From CBDUBS01 sp965365445 (GTDB lineage Bacteria; Bacteroidota; Rhodothermia; Rhodothermales; DASSAV01): DNA of 22,944 bases. Below the pieces are notes generated by a model. It was not told the DNA's origin. It worked only from the letters and a program-made list of their open reading frames with translations, and made no database searches. The position numbers were made by a program, and so were the translations under genes. The stretch covers positions 1 through 22,944 of the forward strand of contig CBDUBS010000045.1 in assembly GCA_965365445.1 (NCBI GenBank), given 5' to 3'. Below are positions 8,048 through 15,413 of the stretch, piece after piece (position 1 is the stretch's first letter; every line of letters starts with the position of its first letter).

Positions 8048-8725
8048 CCTTACCAGAGTCATGAGGTAAAGCGACGCTCTTGTCGGCCTGAGCCGCAAAA
8101 AAAGAGTGTTGTGAGGGGATGAGCCATCTATATCGAGCTACTGAAAACCTGATGACCCGACGGGCGGCGTTCCTCATCTCTCCTGCCGGGCGCAAAGGCA
8201 GAAGGCCGGCTGCCGGACGGTAGAACGTCGCCGCCTGGCTTAAATGTATGCTACTCGTAACAAAAGTACACCCACCCGGCATACAAAACCATTCGGCACA
8301 GGTGAGGAGGCGCGGTAAATGAAAGGCGATACAGACGATCAAACCCCCGAACCGGGGCCAAAGCGGAGAGCAGCCAGAATCAGGCAGAATTAACCAAGCG
8401 TTACGAATCAGTTGTATCCTTTACAGCTCGAAACAAAACCTGAGCGCTATGTTTCTAATAATATGAGGATGTGTACAATTTCAACCAGTGGAGGGCCTTC
8501 TACCAATGGAATCGGCAACCGGATCGTCCTCGTGAGGAGGTTAACGAATGCGATATACGCGCCGGTCGTGGCAGGAATAGATAACCATGTACCTCTCACG
8601 AACGGGCTATCCGTTGCACCCAGTAATGATAACCGCACGATACAGGTTCATGAACACCGAGCCGATACTTATTCGGTGCATGGCCGGACCGCATACATAG
8701 TTTCGATCACCCAGTTGGAGATAAT
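8048..8725. other. long intergenic region between divergent kinase and transglycosylase genes, with small ORFs
   Basis: Almost 680 bases separate the two starts. It is more A/T-rich than the genes around it. It contains a 24-codon ORF with a strong ribosome site (8319-8393), a second strong GAGGAGG at 8534-8540 serving only a 10-codon frame (8548-8580), and a CACCGA/TCGGTG inverted repeat at 8655-8660 and 8673-8678. A 105-codon frame with a TTG start (8412-8729) overlaps the next gene by ATGA but is not protein-like in its codon use or composition. The region should hold the divergent promoters and possibly a leader or small RNA. Confidence 0.5.
8319..8393 (+). CDS. candidate small ORF, 24 aa, basic C-terminus
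   Basis: The ATG is preceded by GAGGAGG eight bases upstream, one of the best ribosome sites in the window. The peptide has an acidic first half (MKGDTDDQTPEPG) and a basic second half (PKRRAARIRQN). No family recognised. It may be a real small protein, a leader peptide or chance; the good ribosome site in a genome section where such sites are uncommon is the main support. Confidence 0.3.
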   Translation: MKGDTDDQTPEPGPKRRAARIRQN

Positions 8726-10576
8726 ATGAGTGACCCTGTTGCTTCTAATTCCTACGATCACGCCCGGCCTCTTTTGCCGGCGGCTCCCGAAAGGGCGGGG
8801 AAGAAAGGCGCCCTGTCGGATTCCGTACAGTGGAAGTACGTCATCTTTTTCTTCTTGCTCGTTTCCGTTGCGGCGCTCAGTGGAGGAATGGATTTGCTCG
8901 CCCGGGGGTTCCTGGAGCGTTTCGGCGCCGGCGCCGTCGATGCTGAGGAAGAGGTAGCCGCCGGTGTGGTTACCGAAGCAGAAGCGGTTACGGCGCTGGC
9001 TTTCAAGGACCTGGATCTGCACCCGGACTTGCTCTTCCGTCCCTACCTGGGCGGGGAGGTGATCGGCAATGGAGAGGCTTCATCTGCCAACCTCATTCAA
9101 CAGTTTCGGGACTTCCTCTCCGTATACGAACAGCGGCAGGGAGCAGATGACAACTTCACGATCCGGGTGCTCGATGACCGATCCGGTGAAACGCTGGAAC
9201 TGGCCGAACTGAATGCGGAGCGGGCGAAGTACGCGAAGTCCGGACAGGCCAACTGGGACCAGATCGACCGCTTGCGCCGCAACGAAACCAACCGCCTCCT
9301 CGGCAAATGGGCGGGCCGGGGCATTCCCAAACAGGCCATTTCGGTGCGGTGGGGAAGGGCCGATCAGGTCAGGGAAGCACGATTGTCTGAGCAGCCGTTT
9401 ATCGAGTACGAAGTACGGCTGGCTCGCTACCTCGGGCTGAGTCTTCTGGCTACGGAAATCGGAACCGTAGAGACGTTCAATCAGGACCGGCTCGTTTCGA
9501 CGGTAGGAGCTCGCTCCCGCTATCAGATGATGCCCTACCTGCTCAGCTCGAACGGCATCGTGCATTACGATTTACGAAGCGCTAACGGGCGTAAAGTGCC
9601 TGTGCTGGAGGAATGGCATCCCTTGCTCAGCATGGAACCGGCATTCACCACCCTGAAAGGCTACGTAAATTCGGTAGGCCACGAGCTACCCGGAATATCG
9701 GCATACCATACTGGCCCGGGCAACATCTATAGCCTGTATCGGCAGTACCTCGTTGCCCACGCGGACCTCATCGCACGGGGAGCGACGGTAATGGATGCCT
9801 ATATGTGGGCACTGACGGAAGGGTTCGACCGGGTTTCGAGCAACAGCAGCTTCAAGCAATACTCGAGAGGGTATGTCGCGACAGCATACGGCTCACTCAA
9901 GGCAATGGAAGACGAGCCGCTGGACCCCTCCCAGACCATGCTGACGGAACGCGTCCGACTGAAGCCGGGACAGCAGATCGCTCTGAGTATGCTTCTTAGC
10001 GAGATGGAGAAAGAAAAGACTCGCCTCAGGGGCCTGAAGGAAGGCGAAACGCTCTATGAGGCCTTTCGTCGTATGAATCCCCACATCGACCTGGAGCCGT
10101 CGTCACAGGGCGTGCCCGCCTCGTCGGATGTCCTGCTGGTGTCGGAGACAGGCGGTACGCCGGTGCGGTTTTTTCTTCCGCTCGGCAGCAGCGAATTATC
10201 TTCGATGGCCGATTGGATCGATGGAACCGCAACGTTTCGGTACGATGAAAAAACGTATATGAACCCGGCAGTTAGCGGAGAAAAAACGGAGCTGGACCGC
10301 GCTTACGAACAGTTTGTGGCAGAGACAGCCGGTTTTGGTTTTACCCCCGCCAACCGCCAGCGACTCAATCAACTCAAAGCACAGTTTGAAGCGCTGGCCG
10401 AAGCCAACCCGACCCATTACCGACAGAAGCAGCTCGAGATCATCAGGGCGCATGCCGGCTTATGGAATACGACCTCCTGGGATAATCTGGCCTCGGCTAC
10501 CGCAGCGGTCGAGGGACTGACAAAGGCGGCTCCCCGTCCGATTGCAGCAGGTCCCGGCTCCACCTTACAGCGATAG
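8726..10576 (+). CDS. membrane-anchored SLT-family lytic transglycosylase
   Basis: The 616-residue protein has a short cytoplasmic N-terminus, one membrane segment (about 37-55, YVIFFFLLVSVAALSGG) and a large periplasmic part. The SLT catalytic domain is seen from three elements in the expected order and spacing: candidate catalytic Glu249 in ETFNQDRLVS, GARSRYQMMP (261-270) exactly 12 residues later as in family Slt/MltD enzymes, and AYHTGPGN (326-333), the AYNAGPGN motif. Such enzymes cleave the MurNAc-GlcNAc bond of peptidoglycan to give 1,6-anhydro products. The ~280 residues after the SLT core have no recognised domain, and there is no clear LysM repeat. GGAG five bases before the ATG supports the start. 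The family assignment rests on short motifs; overall similarity is low. Confidence 0.75.
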   Translation: MSDPVASNSYDHARPLLPAAPERAGKKGALSDSVQWKYVIFFFLLVSVAALSGGMDLLARGFLERFGAGAVDAEEEVAAGVVTEAEAVTALAFKDLDLHPDLLFRPYLGGEVIGNGEASSANLIQQFRDFLSVYEQRQGADDNFTIRVLDDRSGETLELAELNAERAKYAKSGQANWDQIDRLRRNETNRLLGKWAGRGIPKQAISVRWGRADQVREARLSEQPFIEYEVRLARYLGLSLLATEIGTVETFNQDRLVSTVGARSRYQMMPYLLSSNGIVHYDLRSANGRKVPVLEEWHPLLSMEPAFTTLKGYVNSVGHELPGISAYHTGPGNIYSLYRQYLVAHADLIARGATVMDAYMWALTEGFDRVSSNSSFKQYSRGYVATAYGSLKAMEDEPLDPSQTMLTERVRLKPGQQIALSMLLSEMEKEKTRLRGLKEGETLYEAFRRMNPHIDLEPSSQGVPASSDVLLVSETGGTPVRFFLPLGSSELSSMADWIDGTATFRYDEKTYMNPAVSGEKTELDRAYEQFVAETAGFGFTPANRQRLNQLKAQFEALAEANPTHYRQKQLEIIRAHAGLWNTTSWDNLASATAAVEGLTKAAPRPIAAGPGSTLQR

Positions 10577-10604
10577 ACGCAGCCGGATCATAACAACTTC
10601 ACCG

Positions 10605-10633
10605 TAAAGCGGCCGGAGCCCCCGGCCGCTTTA
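10605..10633 (+). terminator. perfect 12-bp hairpin terminator after the transglycosylase gene
   Basis: TAAAGCGGCCGG, loop AGCCC, CCGGCCGCTTTA form an exact 12-bp stem 28 bases after the stop codon. The stem is GC-rich at its top with A/T at its foot and ends in TTTA, consistent with an intrinsic terminator in either direction. Confidence 0.8.
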
Positions 10634-10753
10634 CTCATATGAAGGGATTGTTACGAGAACGAGACTTCATCCCGAGAAAGCAACAAGTGAAGAATCCCAT
10701 TCGTTGGGCTAAGTAAATTCTCATGGTAATCATGCACTCATTCCGTTATCCCT

Positions 10754-11152
10754 ATGGAAACAGGCCATCGTATACCGCCTACCTTGCTGCATGACTTGGC
10801 ATACCTGTATCTCGAACTTGCCCACGGAGCGGACCATTCACTCGACGCTTCCGAACGTTGGGCCATCGAAGCCAAATTGCGGGAATGGCAGCCTAACCAG
10901 AACCCTAAGCTCATCGAGCATGTAATCCGGGAGGCCGTACTCACCTACATGGATTCCCCGGGCCGAGAAATGCTATATCATATTATAGAAGAGTTGGGCG
11001 AAGCGCTTCCGGATGCATTACGTGTGCAGGTGCTCTGGGACCTCTCCGATATCGCGGCGGCGGATGGAAAGGTGCTGGCAACCGAAGAAGGGTTCATTCA
11101 ACGCATTGCTCGGGAATGGGGAATCGGAGCGCTTGAAGGCAAACCTTCCTGA
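10754..11152 (+). CDS. TerB-like domain protein, 132 aa
   Basis: The all-helical protein ends with DLSDIAAADGKVLATEEGFI (96-115), followed by IAREWGI, matching the TerB/DnaJ-N-like pattern of an ADG turn with acidic residues followed by a helix that closes the bundle. TerB-type domains bind metal in some members and occur in tellurite-resistance, stress and envelope-linked proteins. No ter genes are nearby, so tellurite resistance should not be inferred. No clear Shine-Dalgarno precedes the ATG. The stop codon lies within a terminator-like hairpin. Confidence 0.65.
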   Translation: METGHRIPPTLLHDLAYLYLELAHGADHSLDASERWAIEAKLREWQPNQNPKLIEHVIREAVLTYMDSPGREMLYHIIEELGEALPDALRVQVLWDLSDIAAADGKVLATEEGFIQRIAREWGIGALEGKPS

Positions 11153-11172
11153 ATCCGTCAAGGAAGGTTTGC
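11139..11172 (+). terminator. 12-bp hairpin overlapping the TerB-like gene's stop codon
   Basis: GCAAACCTTCCT (11139-11150) and AGGAAGGTTTGC (11161-11172) form a perfect 12-bp stem with a ten-base loop. The left arm encodes the last residues of the protein and the TGA begins at the last base of this arm. The placement suits an intrinsic or pausing terminator, though the 3' side is only weakly U-rich. Confidence 0.6.
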
Positions 11173-11511
11173 GAGGTTTCGAGAAACCGGGTATCAACAC
11201 GATATACCTGGGCCGCTTACCCGCCCCGTCATTCCTTCCCTGATTCATTACACCTGTACGTCATTCTGCATACATGCGGGATCTGTTCATGGCTTCATCC
11301 AATTCTTTCAAGATCCCGGCTCGGACCTATCTCGCTCAGCGGGAGCCTGACCCGCCCAGCGGGGGGCGGGATGATGTATTAAACGGTAGGCCGGAATGAA
11401 TCATAAGGGTACAGGGCGACCGGAGTATCGCTCCCTACTTCCCTCTTGGCGGGTTTACTCCCTGCCCGAAGCCGGCGTCATTTCCCTTGTACGCGACGGA
11501 CGTTCGGTTCG
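11173..11511. other. intergenic region between convergent genes
   Basis: No convincing coding frame is present between the TerB-like and DUF1080 genes. There is a short palindrome GGTTTC-GA-GAAACC (11175-11188) directly after the TerB hairpin and a CCCGCCC/GGGCGGG pair (11351-11357 and 11364-11370, six-base loop) that could terminate transcription from either side. Nothing else was recognised. Confidence 0.5.
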
Positions 11512-12177
11512 TTAGAGCCGTTTGATCTCTATATTGCGGAATTCGACCCTATGACCGTGGCCAAGGAAAGCGATATGGCCTGTTTCATTGAAAAGTCCCG
11601 GATGTTCTTTCCCGTCGGGGGTGCCGGCGGCGGCAGCCTCTGCAATATCCGCATCGACTACCGTTTTTCCGTTAACGCGGACGATGATGTGGTTGCCTCG
11701 CGCAATGATTTCCTGACGGTTCCACTCCCCGGCCGGCTTTAGAGAACCGGGGATCGCCGGAACCACGCCGTAAATGGATCCGTGGTACTGCCACGGCTTG
11801 AGATTGGCCCATGATGGAGCGTAATCATCGAGTATCTGTACTTCCATTCCGTAATAGGCGGCATCCTTCCCCTTTTCGGCGCGCAGACCGATACCGTTGT
11901 TGCCTCCCGGCTCCAGTTTGATCTCCAGCCGAAGATGAAAGTCGCTGAACCGGCTTTCGGTATAGAGATTGCCCCCACCTTCCTTGAGACATACCAGGTT
12001 GCCGTCTTCCACGGTATATCCCGCTACATCACCGCTCCATCCGGAAAGGTCCTCGTCGTTGAACAGCGAGGTGAATTCCGAACCGGAAGGACCTTCAAGC
12101 ACCCGGCATCCCCCGCCAAACAGGATCAACGTCAGCGATAATGTGACGATTGTACGGAAACTCAGGGGTGCCGCCAT
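11512..12177 (-). CDS. DUF1080 (3-keto-disaccharide hydrolase-like) lipoprotein
   Basis: The 221-residue product starts with a lipoprotein signal with cysteine at residue 24 (LILFGGGC), so it should sit on a membrane facing the periplasm or outside. The mature part has the DUF1080 signature LFNDEDLSGW (38-47), a GGGNLYTE segment and an extended beta-sandwich pattern ending in VEFRNIEIKRL. DUF1080 proteins are concanavalin-like folds; characterised members hydrolyse 3-keto-glycosides, often next to glucose-fructose oxidoreductase-like genes, but none lies here. It is a single gene, divergent from the DUF4112 gene with only 63 bases between their starts, so their promoters must overlap. Confidence 0.85.
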   Translation of the reverse strand: MAAPLSFRTIVTLSLTLILFGGGCRVLEGPSGSEFTSLFNDEDLSGWSGDVAGYTVEDGNLVCLKEGGGNLYTESRFSDFHLRLEIKLEPGGNNGIGLRAEKGKDAAYYGMEVQILDDYAPSWANLKPWQYHGSIYGVVPAIPGSLKPAGEWNRQEIIARGNHIIVRVNGKTVVDADIAEAAAAGTPDGKEHPGLFNETGHIAFLGHGHRVEFRNIEIKRL

Positions 12178-12240
12178 GATTCCACACGTTTGAAAAGGAG
12201 CGAGTCAGTTTAGGAAAACTTACGACGGAGAAAGCCGAAA

Positions 12241-12837
12241 ATGAAAGAACTCTCATCGGGAGAGGGTAAGAAGGATGCGTGGACTCAAGCCCCTGACCCG
12301 GCCCGGTCGACGGAACCCGGCGGACCTGAACAATCATCCCGGTTTGCACCTTCGCGCACAGGAGGCGCCGAAACACGGGAGGTCCGCCTCGAACGGTTGA
12401 GTCGCCTCAGTTATCTGCTGGATAATTCGATACGCATCCCCTTGATCGGCTATCGGATAGGATATGACGCCATCATCGGACTCGTGCCGGGGTTTGGCGA
12501 CGCCGTCGGCCTCGCTTTGTCGGCTTACATCGTACTGAGTGCATCCAGACTGGGGTTACCCCGATCCACCTTGATTCGGATGGCAGGTAATGTGGGTCTG
12601 GAAGCGCTCATCGGGGCGATACCTGTGCTCGGGGATGTATTCGACGCTACATTCAAAGCCAATGCCCGGAATATCCGGCTCGTGCAGGAACAGGCAGGTT
12701 TGCCCCTCCGATCGGCGGCGGGGGAAAACAAGCGTCATTTTCGGCTGCTGGTCGTTATTGCCGTAGCGCTGGTTGTAGTGGCAATCGTACTGATCATAGC
12801 AACCGTAGGCGGTCTGATTCAGCTTTTGTCTGCCTGA
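12241..12837 (+). CDS. DUF4112 domain membrane protein
   Basis: The 198-residue protein has a polar N-terminal ~45 residues followed by the DUF4112 pattern: LLDNSIRIPLIGYRIGYDAI (58-77), IIGLVPGFGDAVG, then a second half that mirrors the first, GLEALIGAIPVLGDVFDATF, and NARNIRLV. A hydrophobic C-terminal segment (about 168-190) is a likely membrane anchor. The two GxxPxxGD turns are the family hallmark; the function of the family is unknown. A GGAG ten bases before the ATG is the likely ribosome site. The histidine kinase gene follows on the same strand after a 193-base gap. Confidence 0.85.
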   Translation: MKELSSGEGKKDAWTQAPDPARSTEPGGPEQSSRFAPSRTGGAETREVRLERLSRLSYLLDNSIRIPLIGYRIGYDAIIGLVPGFGDAVGLALSAYIVLSASRLGLPRSTLIRMAGNVGLEALIGAIPVLGDVFDATFKANARNIRLVQEQAGLPLRSAAGENKRHFRLLVVIAVALVVVAIVLIIATVGGLIQLLSA

Positions 12838-13030
12838 CCGATCCTGGAGAGTTCCGTCTTTGCCTTGAACGTAGTACTTGAAAAACAGGATAATTTGCGG
12901 GAATTAGCCGAAAGCTTATCGACAAAAACATTCGGGGTTTTAGAATGCTTCCGCAAGCAAATCTGCCCTTCGCCGCTTCCGTACCAAAAGGCGCGGCGCC
13001 CCATGCATCAAGCGTATACGGAAGAAGTAC

Positions 13031-14491
13031 GTGAGTATCGATCCTCCTGAAAAATCCCGGATATCCCTTGGCGGAGTTCCACCAAACGACGTACACGGGA
13101 ACGTCCCGCCGTGGGAAACCTATGCAGAGGCCGTCGGAATGCTGACGCGGGGCCAGTATAAACTGACCCTGCCGGCGGCCGGGGGACAGGAAGGCGTATT
13201 TGCGGAAGCCTTATTAAAGCACGCCCGCACCCTGGAACGGCGAAACAGAGAAATCGAACTTCTCGCTGAAGTGACGGCCAACATCAACTCCGGGTTGATG
13301 CTGGACGACGTACTCGACCGACTGTTCGACAGCTTCAGAGAAATCATCCCCTATGACCGCATCGGGTTTTCCTTACTGGAGTCCAATGGTGCGGTGGTGC
13401 GTTCTTATTGGGTCAAAACAGACTATGGCGCCATATATCTGGGGGCCAACTACGCGGTGCCGGTAGCGGAAACCAGCCTCTACACGATGATCCAGACAGG
13501 TGAACCGCGCATCATGAACGATTTGCCGCTTCACCTGGAAAGGAAACCCGGCTCGGAAACCACCCGAATGCTCGTTCAAGAGGGCATCCAATCCTCCCTC
13601 ACCTGCCCCCTCATCGCGGAGGGAACTCCGGTAGGTTTTATCTTTTTCTCGAGCCGCGAAAAGAACAAATACCTCGACGCCCACGTCGGGCTGTTTCAGC
13701 AGATAGCGGGCGAACTGGCGATGATCGTTGAAAAAAGCCGGTTCATTTCGCAGATCCACGAGCAAAAAACCCGGATCGAGCAGCAAAACGAAGAACTGAA
13801 ACGACTGGATACACTAAAGAACACCTTTCTGGGTACGGCGGCGCACGACCTTCGCAGTCCGTTGGCTACGATCCAGATGGTTGCGGGGTTATTGCGCGAA
13901 GAATGGGCCTCGCTCTCGGATGAGATGCGTCAGGAGTTTCTGAAGGATATCGGAGAGCAGGCAGCCCGCAGCAAGCAACTGCTGGATGATTTGTTGAATA
14001 TATCGCAGATCGAATCGGGGCACCTGGCTCTGCATCCCGAACCGGTAGACCTGGAGGAGTTTTTCTTTGATATAGTAAACCGCCATGCCATGCTGGCGGC
14101 GCCCAAAGGCACCCACGTAACGCTGGAACAGGTGGCGAAAGGGATAATCGAGGTGGATTTGCAGCGATTGCGCCAGGTGTTGGACAACCTGGTATCGAAT
14201 GCAGTAAAGTTCTCCCCTCCCGGCAGCAGCGTGCGGGTCGCCTCGCTCATAGAGAAGGGCGCGCTTTGCGTTACGATTTCCGATGAGGGGCCGGGTATCA
14301 AACCCGAGGAGCGAGGCAAACTGTTCAAGGACTTCGTACGGCTTTCTGCCGAACCAACCGGAGGCGAGACAAGCACGGGTCTGGGGCTGGCCATCGCTCG
14401 CCGAATCGTGGAAGCTCACGACGGGGTGATTGGTGTAGATTCGGAGCCCGGAGGAGGGGCGACATTCTGGTTTCGCCTCCCTATCCGGTAA
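13031..14491 (+). CDS. soluble GAF-domain sensor histidine kinase
   Basis: The 486-residue protein has no signal peptide or membrane segment. An N-terminal extension (1-70) leads to a GAF domain (about 75-235, with IPYDRIGFSLLE and SLTCPLIAEGTPVGFIFFSS), a coiled linker (240-262), a HisKA domain with AAHDLRSPLA (His272) and a HATPase_c domain with DNLVSNAVKF, DEGPGIKPEE and TGLGLAIARR. It should sense a cytoplasmic ligand or redox state and phosphorylate an unlinked response regulator. The frame begins with GTG at 13031; no ATG precedes it in frame, and the next in-frame ATG is 36 codons in. The ribosome site is poor (AAGAAG). Confidence 0.92.
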   Translation: MSIDPPEKSRISLGGVPPNDVHGNVPPWETYAEAVGMLTRGQYKLTLPAAGGQEGVFAEALLKHARTLERRNREIELLAEVTANINSGLMLDDVLDRLFDSFREIIPYDRIGFSLLESNGAVVRSYWVKTDYGAIYLGANYAVPVAETSLYTMIQTGEPRIMNDLPLHLERKPGSETTRMLVQEGIQSSLTCPLIAEGTPVGFIFFSSREKNKYLDAHVGLFQQIAGELAMIVEKSRFISQIHEQKTRIEQQNEELKRLDTLKNTFLGTAAHDLRSPLATIQMVAGLLREEWASLSDEMRQEFLKDIGEQAARSKQLLDDLLNISQIESGHLALHPEPVDLEEFFFDIVNRHAMLAAPKGTHVTLEQVAKGIIEVDLQRLRQVLDNLVSNAVKFSPPGSSVRVASLIEKGALCVTISDEGPGIKPEERGKLFKDFVRLSAEPTGGETSTGLGLAIARRIVEAHDGVIGVDSEPGGGATFWFRLPIR

Positions 14492-14544
14492 ACTAGCCCG
14501 CCGCAGTAGAGCGCGTGACAAACGCGAAAACCTTATCGGAATAT

Positions 14545-14558
14545 CCCGCAGGAGCGGG
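14545..14558. terminator. short hairpin between convergent genes
   Basis: CCCGC-AGGA-GCGGG lies midway between the stop of the GAF kinase (14491) and the stop of the minus-strand lipoprotein gene (14582). The stem is only five base pairs and no U-tract follows, so the role as a shared terminator is weakly supported. Confidence 0.3.
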
Positions 14559-14581
14559 CGGAATACCGGCGGCCTCCCTGA

Positions 14582-15412
14582 TTACACACCCTGGATCATG
14601 ACGTCGCCATACGTTATGGTATTGCCGACCCCATCGATGACGTACAGGCGGCGAAGGCCCAGACGCCGCAGTTTCGCCAGAGTAAAACGGAAAATGTATG
14701 ATCCGGAACGGGGAATACTCGGGATACTGTCGAGAAGCTGGAATGTGGAGGTATTGTCGAACCCGCCCAGCACCAGACCGCTCCGAAGGCCGGTTGAACC
14801 GGTGACCGTCAGACGAACGGTTACCGAATCGGTCTGCGTGGCCGGATTGGGGTACGCCGGAAAAAACGACAGTCGGCAGTGCACGTCGGGGGTTTCGCGC
14901 CAGTCATCCCGGTCTTCACCGGTGAGAACGCCGGCTCGGGTAGCGGGCGTGAAGTTGGCCGGAGGTGACTCGGCTTCGCGTTGAAACTGCGTCCGCGGCC
15001 ATTGACCAGGCACATAGGTAATTTCCGAGGACTGGTTGTTACCCCGAATGACCAGGTTTACGGTGTCGGTGCGCTGAGACAGGATGTCGAAAAAGATGTC
15101 GGAACTCGATTCGACAGATTGAACCCGAATAGAACCCCTGGATTCAGACCATTCGCCACAAAACGGCGTACGACCGGAAGTGTAGGAAAGAAACGTCCGG
15201 TCCGCATTGAAAAGATGCGTAGCACCGGCAATCGTAGCGCCCGGATTGGAACTCGATTCGACCAGCCACGGCTTTCCGATCAGTTCGTCCACCACGATGG
15301 GTGCACCGGGTTCGATGAAATCAGCCCGACAGCCGAACAGGAATGAAAGGATCAGGGCCGGAGCGAGCCGGCGCATTCGAGGAAAAAAAAGAAAGTGTGC
15401 AAAACGGGGCAT
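14582..15412 (-). CDS. hypothetical two-domain lipoprotein
   Basis: The chosen ATG at 15412 lies one base after the stop of the upstream GAF gene (TGACATG), which argues for translational coupling; it gives 276 residues. A lipoprotein signal follows (ALILSFLFGC, cysteine 28 from this start; a second possible start at 15376 leaves only 16 residues to the cysteine). The first half resembles a lipocalin-like barrel (KPWLVESSSN, THLFNADRTFLSYTSG, GEWSESRGSIRV). The second half is a beta-sandwich that opens with SFFPAYPNPATQTDSV and ends RLYVIDGVGNTITYGDVMIQ. The YPNPA phrase is like that opening type IX secretion sorting domains, but here about 80 residues follow and the protein has a lipobox, so T9SS export is not claimed. 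Function unknown; an envelope role with its operon partners is inferred. Confidence 0.7.
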   Translation of the reverse strand: MPRFAHFLFFPRMRRLAPALILSFLFGCRADFIEPGAPIVVDELIGKPWLVESSSNPGATIAGATHLFNADRTFLSYTSGRTPFCGEWSESRGSIRVQSVESSSDIFFDILSQRTDTVNLVIRGNNQSSEITYVPGQWPRTQFQREAESPPANFTPATRAGVLTGEDRDDWRETPDVHCRLSFFPAYPNPATQTDSVTVRLTVTGSTGLRSGLVLGGFDNTSTFQLLDSIPSIPRSGSYIFRFTLAKLRRLGLRRLYVIDGVGNTITYGDVMIQGV

Positions 15413-15413
15413 G

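Noticed and set aside
8412..8729. 105-codon frame with TTG start overlapping the transglycosylase start by ATGA
   Set aside because: Attractive overlap, but no ribosome site, unlikely composition and codon use; kept only as part of the leader-region description.
10754..11152. Tellurite-resistance operon
   Set aside because: Only a TerB-like domain is seen; no terC, terD or terZ-like genes nearby.
12794..13096. 100-codon minus frame between DUF4112 and the GAF kinase
   Set aside because: It overlaps both genes' ends, lacks a ribosome site and has no protein-like pattern.
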